Part shown: positions 1-6,156 of the stretch, in pieces | Numbering within the stretch: position 1 is the stretch's first letter | How the letters are laid out: every line of letters begins with the position of its first letter | Assembly (NCBI GenBank): GCA_963674475.2 | Contig: CAXXFQ010000003.1 | Coordinates: 1-9,632 of the forward strand | From: CAXXFQ01 sp963674475 | GTDB taxonomy: Bacteria; Planctomycetota; Planctomycetia; Pirellulales; Thermoguttaceae | Length of the DNA stretch: 9,632 nucleotides | Reading direction: 5' to 3' | Program-made: the position numbers and the translations under genes | Notes under the pieces: generated by a model | Database searches by the model: none | What the model saw: the letters and a program-made list of their open reading frames with translations, nothing else | What the model was told of the DNA's origin: nothing

Positions 1-1
1 T

Positions 2-1216
2 AAAAAAAGCATTCTGATTCTTATCTTTTTGTCTTTGATTCTGAACGGGCCGGCGGCCGGAGACACTGATGCATCACCCAGTCCGCAGCCGGAAAGAATC
101 ATACTCAACCTCACCCAGAAACCGGCAAATGAACAGGCTGTAACCTGGAGAACCAGCGCCAGGCTGGAGAATCCTTTAGTGGAAGTCGCCCGGGCCGGAA
201 ATGGAGTTGATCTGGAAGATAATTCCTGGGACATCGCGGCCAAATCCGAACCGGTAAGTATTTCCGATTCCGAAACCGCATGGTTTTATTCGGCTGTCAT
301 CAGGCGCCTGGACCCAGGGACAACTTATAATTACAGGGTTGGATCAGAAAATAACTGGAGCGAATGGATTTCATTTACGACCGCTCTTGATACCTTTGAA
401 CCTTTCACGTTTGTTTACATGGGTGACCCCCAGGTGGGGCTTCGATCCTATGTGCCACGGCTGTTCAGACAGGCTCTCCGGTCAGCTCCCGATGCCCGGA
501 TATGGCTTTTTGCCGGTGACCAGGTTAACGTGGGAGATTCCGACGAGGAGTTTGGAGACTTCTATGACGCTGGAAGCTGGATGTTCCGGTCAATCAACAT
601 CCTGCCGGTGGCAGGCAACCACGAGTATCCCAGGTCCGGTCTTCTCCTGACCCGAGCCTTAACACCCCTCTGGAGGCCCCACTTCACGCTGCCTGAAAAC
701 GGCCCTTCGGGGCTGGATGAGAGCTGTTACTTCGTGGATTACCAGGAAGTTAAATTTATTATTCTCAATGGAAGCGAAAAGCTTGTGGAACAGAGAGACT
801 GGCTGGAAAAAGTCCTCAGGAAAAATTCAGCTAAATGGACAATCGTAGCCATGCACCAGCCTATATACAGCACCGGAAATGAAAGAGACAATCCGGAACT
901 CCAGGAGCTGTTCCTGCCTCTTTTTGACAAATACAGGGTTGACCTGGTCCTGCAGGGACATGACCATACCTATGGACGAACCTATCCGCTGAAGGAAGGA
1001 AAGATTACAACTGCCGGGGATAAAGGGACAGTCTATGTCGTATCCTCCAGCGGTGAGAAATTCTACGAGCAGAATCCCCTGTACCTGGGACTAATGGCCA
1101 AAACACTCCTGGATACCCAGCTTTTCCAGGTTATCAGGGTTGAGAAAAACTCCATTCATTTCAAGGCTGTCACCGTGAATGGAGAGGTAATTGATGAATT
1201 TGCGGTGAGGAAATAG
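2..1216 (+). CDS. Secreted purple-acid-phosphatase-like metallophosphoesterase (5' end outside window)
   Basis: Predicted exported phosphohydrolase of the calcineurin-like metallophosphoesterase superfamily; the substrate cannot be read from sequence. The frame is open to the left edge. The first codons read KKSILILIFLSLILNGPAAG, a typical signal-peptide core, so the gene starts just outside the window and the TTG at 29 is not its start. Counting from the first complete codon (404 residues), about 38-130 is a beta-rich, fibronectin-III-like domain as found at the N-terminus of purple acid phosphatases. The catalytic domain follows with GDPQ (D142), AGDQ (D173), GNHE (N206, H207), MHQP (H285) and GHDH (H320, H322), which are the usual two-metal ligands. 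The tyrosine of true purple acid phosphatases (GDxxY) is absent, so a plain two-metal esterase is more likely. No convincing terminator follows before the convergent EcsC gene. Family assignment is firm; substrate is unknown. Confidence 0.9.
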   Translation, partial: KKSILILIFLSLILNGPAAGDTDASPSPQPERIILNLTQKPANEQAVTWRTSARLENPLVEVARAGNGVDLEDNSWDIAAKSEPVSISDSETAWFYSAVIRRLDPGTTYNYRVGSENNWSEWISFTTALDTFEPFTFVYMGDPQVGLRSYVPRLFRQALRSAPDARIWLFAGDQVNVGDSDEEFGDFYDAGSWMFRSINILPVAGNHEYPRSGLLLTRALTPLWRPHFTLPENGPSGLDESCYFVDYQEVKFIILNGSEKLVEQRDWLEKVLRKNSAKWTIVAMHQPIYSTGNERDNPELQELFLPLFDKYRVDLVLQGHDHTYGRTYPLKEGKITTAGDKGTVYVVSSSGEKFYEQNPLYLGLMAKTLLDTQLFQVIRVEKNSIHFKAVTVNGEVIDEFAVRK

Positions 1217-1286
1217 CAGTACAAAGTTAAAAATCTCGATTGTTGTCGCTATCGAATGACCGTTGAGGAATCGACACCAACCCCCT

Positions 1287-1304
1287 ATACCGATGCCGAT
1301 ACCG
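1287..1304. repeat. Short hexamer repeat, ATACCG/ATGCCG
   Basis: Three consecutive 6-nt units (ATACCG, ATGCCG, ATACCG) lie in the 131-nt spacer between the convergent phosphoesterase and EcsC genes. The rest of the spacer shows no gene and no convincing terminator; TCGAT at 1236-1240 and ATCGA at 1251-1255 could pair, but only over 5 bp and without a T-run. The spacer looks like degenerate low-complexity DNA. Confidence 0.45.
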
Positions 1305-1347
1305 GTCTTAAATTCGAATATCACAGGTCGAAATTCGTAATGGCCCG

Positions 1348-2181
1348 CTAATCTTGAACCTTGATTCTTGAATCTTGAATCAGCTTACCTGAGACTTGCC
1401 GCTGCTCATAGGCATCGCGCACCACCTCAGTGCCATAGATCCTTTCCAGTTTCCTGACGATGAAATGCCCTTCCGCTATCTTCTGGAAATGGGTTATGAA
1501 AGCCCCGTTAACAACAGCACCGCCTACAGCTCCGATTGCCGGGACGGCCATGGCTGCCGCTTTTTCAGAAACCACTATCCCAAACCTCGAGGAAATGGCT
1601 GAAAGGAACCGGACCATTACCGGGGCGCCTTTCTGGGAAATCCCCCTCTGGGCCAGATGTTTCGCGGCTTCAGTAACCGAGCTGGCCAACAGGGACCTGA
1701 TGGCGAAATAACCGGTTTCCGAGGCATCGTCCTGGCTCGACCTTCCGCCCAGGGCAAACACCTCCAGGCAGGAGAGCCGGGCTTCCATATCCTCCAGGTC
1801 CTCTCCCTGGCTGCGGGCGATGTCGGCAATGGACCTCAGCATCATGGCCGTGGAGATCGGAAGTTCCACTACCAGGCCCGGAAGGCCCATGGCTCCTCCG
1901 CTGGCCCCGGTCGCGATAACCGCCCATTTATTGAAGCGGGAACGGTTTCGCACCCCTTCCGAGGTCTTCTTGTGAAGCGAAAGAACGGCAATGGAGAGGG
2001 CTTTCTCCAGGGAAACCCGCACGGCCTTGTCGATGGATTCCGCCCATTTATCAGGAATCATCTTCAGGCTTTTTTCCAGGGGGGCACCGATCATATCGGT
2101 TATCCTGGCGGCCAGTCCCGGACTCTCCAGCAACTGCCGGGCATTATTCAGTTCACTTAAATGTTCCGGTTCCATTTGCAT
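1348..2181 (-). CDS. EcsC family protein
   Basis: A 277-residue protein of the EcsC family, named after the third gene of the Bacillus ecs ABC-transporter locus; its biochemical role is unknown. Family hallmarks are the glycine-rich segment TGASGGAMGLPGLVVELP (91-108), followed by RSIADIARSQGEDL (116-129) and CLEVFALGG (138-146). A second hydrophobic Ala/Gly-rich stretch is at about 202-228 (AAAMAVPAIGAVGGAVVNGA). These two stretches suggest membrane association; there is no signal peptide. No ecsA/ecsB-like transporter genes are nearby, so it is a stand-alone copy. The ATG at 2181 has no strong ribosome site, and the ATG two codons later (2175) is equally possible. The last ten residues come from a 7-nt tandem repeat and are probably not conserved. 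It lies 123 nt downstream of the isomerase-like gene on the same strand and could be read from that transcript. Confidence 0.85.
   Translation of the reverse strand: MQMEPEHLSELNNARQLLESPGLAARITDMIGAPLEKSLKMIPDKWAESIDKAVRVSLEKALSIAVLSLHKKTSEGVRNRSRFNKWAVIATGASGGAMGLPGLVVELPISTAMMLRSIADIARSQGEDLEDMEARLSCLEVFALGGRSSQDDASETGYFAIRSLLASSVTEAAKHLAQRGISQKGAPVMVRFLSAISSRFGIVVSEKAAAMAVPAIGAVGGAVVNGAFITHFQKIAEGHFIVRKLERIYGTEVVRDAYEQRQVSGKLIQDSRIKVQD
1353..1380. repeat. Four tandem heptamers (CTTGAAT type) inside the 3' end of the EcsC gene
   Basis: Four head-to-tail 7-nt units are visible: CTTGAAC, CTTGATT, CTTGAAT, CTTGAAT. On the - strand they read as ATTCAAG-type units and supply about the last ten codons of the EcsC-family gene, which ends with the TAG at 1348-1350. 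Because the unit is 7 nt, successive copies are read in different frames, so the encoded tail (IQDSRIKVQD) does not look periodic. The repeat has probably replaced or extended the original C-terminus. Confidence 0.8.
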
Positions 2182-2240
2182 ATCAGAATCCAGATGACAT
2201 GTCGTCAGACTATCCTATCGATATTTCAGGATTGAGAAGG

Positions 2241-2280
2241 GGCTGTTTCCCTGGTAATGGGGGAAACAGCCTTTTTCTTT
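2241..2280 (+). terminator. Strong intrinsic terminator, + strand
   Basis: A perfect 11-bp stem (GGCTGTTTCCC at 2241-2251 pairing with GGGAAACAGCC at 2261-2271) with a 9-nt loop is followed directly by TTTTTCTTT. The T-run exists only on the + strand side; read on the - strand the hairpin is followed by CCTTCTCAATC. It therefore stops rightward transcription, although both flanking genes (EcsC and the isomerase-like gene) point left. The nearest + strand gene upstream is the phosphoesterase ending at 1216. Confidence 0.85.
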
Positions 2281-2304
2281 CGGGAAAAAACAGCGCTCCT
2301 GACC

Positions 2305-3180
2305 CTAGACAGAGAAAAGCTGTTTCAGCTTATCCAGGTACATCGGGCATTCCTTGAAGGGGTCTCCGCTGCCCTCATATTCCAGTGCAACCCAGCCCTT
2401 GTAACCGGCGTCGAGGATGATATCCCTGAATTTTGATAAATCGGCCAGAACCTTTGTGTCATTTTCATAGACCTCGATCTTAATCTGTACGTTTACCGCC
2501 AGGGGGGCGGTAATCTTAAGGTCTTCGTAGGGATTCCGTCGATAGTTGCCGGTATCCAGGTTGGCTCCGAAATAGGGATGCTCACCTACAAGCTTACAAA
2601 TGGCCATATGATCTTCAGGCAGGGCGGTAATGCCACCGTGGTTTTCCAGGCCGAGCACTACTCCTCGCTTCTCAGCGTGGTCGAGTACAGCCTTAACCCC
2701 GTCGGCGGCCCAGGTTATCACATCCTCCTTTTTGGCTCCTTCAGGGGCGTTCCCGGCGAATATCCTGACATGTGGGGCCCAGAGGTCCGCGGCATAGTCG
2801 ATCCACTGCTTAACCGCTTCTATTTCGCTGTCTTTTTCCGCCCCCGGAGGCTTGCAGAAGTCATTCCGGATGGCAGTCCCTGAGATGGATACGCCATTGT
2901 GAAAAGCACGGTTGCGAAGCTGGCGCAGGTAGGATGAGTCAAAACCTTCCTTGAAATAATAGGAGGTAAGTTCAGTCCCGTCCAGGTCCATTTCCGCGCA
3001 CCAGTCTATAAAATCAAATAAACTGTAATCGCCCTTTGTCAGGGCCTGACGCACGGAATAGGCAGCCAGGGAAAGCCTGATATTCTTCGAAGATGTCCCA
3101 GCTGCCTGCAGGGACAACGGCGAAAAACTCATCGCGCCGGCGGCAGCGACACTTGTCTTAAGAAAACTTCGTCTCTTCAC
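2305..3180 (-). CDS. Tat-exported xylose-isomerase-like TIM-barrel protein
   Basis: A 291-residue member of the sugar phosphate isomerase/epimerase superfamily (AP-endonuclease-2-like TIM barrel), predicted to be exported folded. The N-terminus KRRSFLKTSVAAAGAMSF is a classic Tat signal, with a likely cleavage site near LQA-AG (about residue 26). The barrel shows metal-site candidates E179 (GLENHGG), D209 (NLDTGNY) and E267 (ALEYEG). At the third ligand position, where relatives often have His in an HxK strand, this protein has Q232 (VQIKIE). The start is GTG at 3178-3180, chosen because the Tat motif begins there and GAGAGGA lies 9 nt upstream. It is the last gene of the DUF362/polyferredoxin cluster, 67 nt after the polyferredoxin stop, with a perfect hairpin between them. 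Exported Tat versions of this fold are known, but their substrates are mostly undefined; no sugar can be named here. Confidence 0.85.
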   Translation of the reverse strand: MKRRSFLKTSVAAAGAMSFSPLSLQAAGTSSKNIRLSLAAYSVRQALTKGDYSLFDFIDWCAEMDLDGTELTSYYFKEGFDSSYLRQLRNRAFHNGVSISGTAIRNDFCKPPGAEKDSEIEAVKQWIDYAADLWAPHVRIFAGNAPEGAKKEDVITWAADGVKAVLDHAEKRGVVLGLENHGGITALPEDHMAICKLVGEHPYFGANLDTGNYRRNPYEDLKITAPLAVNVQIKIEVYENDTKVLADLSKFRDIILDAGYKGWVALEYEGSGDPFKECPMYLDKLKQLFSV

Positions 3181-3189
3181 GTTGATATA

Positions 3190-3196
3190 TCCTCTC
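3190..3196 (-). promoter_or_regulatory. Ribosome binding site for the isomerase-like gene
   Basis: On the - strand GAGAGGA sits 9 nt before the GTG at 3180. It supports a GTG start and indicates that translation begins independently of the upstream gene, after the hairpin at 3207-3241. Confidence 0.65.
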
Positions 3197-3206
3197 TTAA
3201 GTGTGG

Positions 3207-3241
3207 CCCTGATGCCGGGATTTCAGATCCCGGCATCAGGG
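3207..3241 (-). repeat. Perfect 15-bp inverted repeat (intercistronic hairpin)
   Basis: CCCTGATGCCGGGAT (3207-3221) and its exact reverse complement (3227-3241) are separated by 5 nt. It lies between the stop of the polyferredoxin gene (3248) and the ribosome site of the isomerase-like gene. No T-run follows on either strand (- strand continues CCACACTT, + strand ATCATTTT), so it is a poor intrinsic terminator. A processing or 3'-end-stabilising hairpin that lets the two genes be expressed at different levels is more likely. An inefficient terminator or a protein-binding operator are alternatives. Confidence 0.75.
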
Positions 3242-3247
3242 ATCATT

Positions 3248-4945
3248 TTAAAGAAAAACCTGGTTTTCAAAATGGCGTGTTTCGCCGGCTGAATGGACCC
3301 TGATAGCAGGCTTGTCCTGGTAAACGCAGCTATGCTGGCAGGCTCCGCAGCCTATGCAGAGATCAGCATTGACCCTGGGCTGTTTGAGCAGCACCGGCTC
3401 GTGATTTTCATCCAGCACTTCCACTTCCTCAAAATATATAGCTTTTTCAGGAAGGGGGCAATGCTCCTCGCAGACTATGCATGAACGGGCATAGGCCCAG
3501 GGAAGGCAGCGGCTCCGATCAAACATGGCCATTCCGATTTTCGTTTCCTGTTTCTCAGGTACGGTCAGAAGGGCGATGGCGTCAGTAGGGCAAACCTGGG
3601 TACAGAGCGAACAGTCATATTCGCAGTATCCCACGTCGTAATTAAGCACCGGCGTCCAGAGCCCTACCGGTCCGGCTTCGAACCAGGCTGGGTGAATGGC
3701 GTTGGTAGGACAGACCTTCATGCATTCTCCGCAGCGGACACAGCTGGCCAGGAATTCATCCTCTTCCAGGGAACCAGGAGGCCTTATCAGGCCGGGGCTG
3801 AATCGTTTTCCGCCTACGACTGGATTTACGCTGGCCATAACTCCCGCGGTCACTCCAACCAGGCCGGCACCCAGCACAGCCCTCCGGTCCATTCCGATTC
3901 TCTGCTTGCGGGGCGGGCTGAACCAGTCCTTCACATGCCTTGATACTGCATTATCCTTGATCCAGCTTACTGCTTTTTCGGCTGCTGCTTTTGGCGAGGA
4001 GGCCGCAATCTCAAAGGTTATACCCCGTTCAATGCAGCCTGAGCTGCAGGACCAGCAGTAAAAACATTCTGAAGGCTTCCAGCTCTTGCTGTCAGGATTT
4101 GCGGCGCCCGGGCATTCGGCAACACAAAGGCCGCAGTCACTGCAGGTCTCTTCATCCCTGACCAGCCTGACAACCGGATTACGCCCTATGATGCCGAGAA
4201 GGGCCCCGAGGGGACAGATGTACCGGCACCAGAACCGCATCCGGACCAGGTTCAGGAGCAGGATGGTAATCAATATTAAACCCAGCAGGAAGGACCCCCA
4301 GTAATATGGCTGGTCGGCAGGGAGAAAATGATCCTGCAGAAAACCGTATATCGGCTCTGTCACAATCGTTAATCTGACAGGCCCTATCCCGGGATCAGCA
4401 GCGTATATCCAGTCGAGAAAATCAACCAGGCCCAGGCTGACCAGAGGATAAACAACAAGCCCCACCCCCTTGGTCAAGATTGAAAAAGGATCAAACCACC
4501 CAATAAGGTTCATGCCCACCAGGGAGGAGCCAATCAGGGCAAATAGGATATAGTATTTCCACTTCAGGTGAGGAGTAAAAGCCCCCAGCGCGATGCGATC
4601 CTTGGGCTTACGGAGGGTCAGGGTGCTGAAAAACTGGTTCAGCGCTCCCATCGGACACACCCAGCCGCAGAACCATCGACCGAATACCAGGGTACCCAGG
4701 ACCACTATCAATGACAGGAACAATGCGGCTGGAAGCGGTCCGGAACTGGCAATCCAGGTACTGAGCAGAACCAGCGGATTGAACTCGAAAAACAGAGACA
4801 CCGGTCCGCCGGTCTGGTTAATGGGATAGTAGGCGGTTACCAGCAGCAGGTAGAAAAATAGAAGTACAAAGGCAGTCTGGGATATCCTCCGAAGCCAGAC
4901 TACCCATTTATTCCTTCCTTTTACTTTTTTGGCCTTTGCGTTCAT
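3248..4945 (-). CDS. NapH-NapG-type fusion: membrane polyferredoxin with internal RR motif
   Basis: A 565-residue membrane iron-sulfur protein that should pass electrons between the quinone pool and a partner enzyme. The N-terminal half resembles NapH: hydrophobic segments near 22-42, 70-90, 130-150, 158-178 and 215-235, two Cx3CP motifs (CGWVCP 93-98, CRYICP 240-245), then two ferredoxin clusters (C268/C271/C274/C278 and C294/C297/C300/C304). A linker leads to MDRRAVLGAGLVGVTAGVMA (352-371), an RR motif plus hydrophobic stretch resembling a Tat signal. The C-terminal half resembles NapG, with four further cluster motifs beginning at C402, C441, C480 (C-x8-C-x2-C-x3-C) and C530. The ATG follows the DUF362 stop by only 14 nt with an A-rich, weak ribosome site, which suggests translational coupling. 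No napA, napB or other catalytic subunit is in view, so nitrate reduction cannot be assumed. Domain assignment is firm; electron acceptor is unknown. Confidence 0.9.
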   Translation of the reverse strand: MNAKAKKVKGRNKWVVWLRRISQTAFVLLFFYLLLVTAYYPINQTGGPVSLFFEFNPLVLLSTWIASSGPLPAALFLSLIVVLGTLVFGRWFCGWVCPMGALNQFFSTLTLRKPKDRIALGAFTPHLKWKYYILFALIGSSLVGMNLIGWFDPFSILTKGVGLVVYPLVSLGLVDFLDWIYAADPGIGPVRLTIVTEPIYGFLQDHFLPADQPYYWGSFLLGLILITILLLNLVRMRFWCRYICPLGALLGIIGRNPVVRLVRDEETCSDCGLCVAECPGAANPDSKSWKPSECFYCWSCSSGCIERGITFEIAASSPKAAAEKAVSWIKDNAVSRHVKDWFSPPRKQRIGMDRRAVLGAGLVGVTAGVMASVNPVVGGKRFSPGLIRPPGSLEEDEFLASCVRCGECMKVCPTNAIHPAWFEAGPVGLWTPVLNYDVGYCEYDCSLCTQVCPTDAIALLTVPEKQETKIGMAMFDRSRCLPWAYARSCIVCEEHCPLPEKAIYFEEVEVLDENHEPVLLKQPRVNADLCIGCGACQHSCVYQDKPAIRVHSAGETRHFENQVFL

Positions 4946-4959
4946 TTATTTTTTTCCCG

Positions 4960-5883
4960 TTAGACAGTTTGAATTATCGGTGTAAGCGAAGCGTAATCAG
5001 AAGTTCCAAGTCCTCTTTTCTGGCCTTCGGCGATGTAGGGAATCTCCATCGGATCCAGGTCGAACAGGGTAGCGCCGAAAGCATCAATTGCTACCTGGTC
5101 CACACCGGCTATGACTGTGTCCTGGCGGACTACATCGGCCAGATTTCCACCGATAGGACCATTTGCGGTCATGGTTCTAATGGCATCCATGATGACAAGG
5201 TCAGGCTTAAAAAACTGGGCCAGGTCGGTCAGGACTCCGCCCAGGTCCTGGTGGAAGCGATTGCGGTTTCCGCCACAGCAGCCCATCAGGTTCTTCATGC
5301 TGAGGGTAAGCTTGCTGAGGCCATGATGCTTGGCAATTGGCATATTAATAAATTTGTCTGCTTCAAGGACATCGGTAAAAAGCTCCCATTCCTTGATGAT
5401 CTGGCCGCCAGGAATTTTTGTGTTTCTGAAGCTTCTTTTTCCGGGCAGGATAACCTCGGCTCCGGCTTTTTCGGCAGCTGCCTGAATGCCTGATTTGGGG
5501 TAACACTGTTCAGCCTTATGACATGTATTGTCCAGAACAACAACCTTTGATGCTCCAGCCTCACGGCACATTTTTACAACTTCGGCGACAGCATCCGGAT
5601 TGGTTGTGGCGGCCTGCTCAGGAGTACGGTTCCAGGCGATATTCGGCTTGATGCATACTGTTTCGCCCTTGGAAACAAACCGGCCCATTCCGCCCAGGGC
5701 GTCAACAGCTGCCCGGACAAGAACCTGGGCCTCCTTGGCTATGCCGGCAGCATCAGCCGGGGAGGAACTGTACTTGATAATACTCATTTTGGAATCAGCT
5801 GATCCAAATAAGGATATGTCCCTGGTGAGTGTTATGGCGCCTATGCAGATCGCACCTGTTTTTATAAAATTTCTTCTCTCCAT
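4960..5883 (-). CDS. Tat-signal DUF362 domain protein
   Basis: A 307-residue DUF362-family protein; the function of the family is not established. The N-terminus MERRNFIKTGAICIGAITL has the RRxFIK core and hydrophobic stretch of a Tat signal. Family landmarks are the KPN motif (79-81), a Rossmann-like segment ending VVVLDNT (114-120), and the signature AKHHGLSKLTLSMKNLMG (184-201). Cysteines C121, C127, C202 and C203 are outside any classical ferredoxin motif, unlike DUF362 proteins that carry a fused 4Fe-4S domain; here that domain may be supplied by the next gene. The ATG at 5883 has a strong ribosome site 8 nt upstream. It is the first gene of the - strand cluster. The Tat signal suggests that it folds with a cofactor in the cytoplasm and then acts in the periplasm; that is inference. 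Confidence 0.88.
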   Translation of the reverse strand: MERRNFIKTGAICIGAITLTRDISLFGSADSKMSIIKYSSSPADAAGIAKEAQVLVRAAVDALGGMGRFVSKGETVCIKPNIAWNRTPEQAATTNPDAVAEVVKMCREAGASKVVVLDNTCHKAEQCYPKSGIQAAAEKAGAEVILPGKRSFRNTKIPGGQIIKEWELFTDVLEADKFINMPIAKHHGLSKLTLSMKNLMGCCGGNRNRFHQDLGGVLTDLAQFFKPDLVIMDAIRTMTANGPIGGNLADVVRQDTVIAGVDQVAIDAFGATLFDLDPMEIPYIAEGQKRGLGTSDYASLTPIIQTV

Positions 5884-5891
5884 GATTCTAT

Positions 5892-5897
5892 ACCTCC
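5892..5897 (-). promoter_or_regulatory. Shine-Dalgarno site of the DUF362 gene
   Basis: GGAGGT on the - strand, 8 nt before the ATG at 5883, is a near-perfect Shine-Dalgarno sequence. It fixes this start and is clearly stronger than the sites of the two downstream genes. Confidence 0.8.
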
Positions 5898-5970
5898 GCT
5901 ATTCCCGCCCGGAATCCTGATTCCAGGCATACAATTATCTCTAAAAAAAAGTAAAGAAATATTCCGGTTA

Positions 5971-6001
5971 ATTATAACAACTGAAACAGGATCATACTGA
6001 A
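5971..6001 (-). promoter_or_regulatory. Candidate promoter of the DUF362 cluster
   Basis: On the - strand a perfect TATAAT lies at 5976-5971, about 90 nt upstream of the DUF362 ATG. The matching -35 is poor: TTCAGT (6001-5996) with a 19-nt spacer is the best candidate. The remainder of the 273-bp spacer (5884-6156) is AT-rich. I find no convincing promoter for the + strand gene at 6157 and no clear operator. Confidence 0.35.
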
Positions 6002-6156
6002 AAAAATGTCAGGGCGTTAATTAATCCCGGGAGTTTCCGGAATTCTGTTCCTTTCTTAGTCTCTTTACCATCCTTACTGATCAAATATTTGCATTTATGC
6101 TTCAGATTTAGCAGAAAAGAAAGTAGAATTAATTTTGGCAGACACATCGGATTAAC

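Noticed and set aside
29..31. TTG as start of the phosphoesterase
   Set aside because: The frame continues upstream to the window edge and encodes the hydrophobic core of a signal peptide, so the true start is outside.
1091..1324. 77-codon - strand open frame with a GIGIGIG run
   Set aside because: The run comes from the ATACCG/ATGCCG hexamer repeat, and the rest is antisense to the phosphoesterase C-terminus.
1657..2160. 167-codon + strand open frame opposite the EcsC gene
   Set aside because: It is a shadow of the EcsC frame, low-complexity in translation, with no family resemblance. An antisense RNA here remains possible, but not a protein.
6136..6151. Sigma-54 promoter before the c-di-GMP gene (TGGCAG-N5-TCGGA)
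   Set aside because: The -24 half is good, but the nearly invariant GC of the -12 half is GG. It would also place the transcript start downstream of the TTG at 6157.
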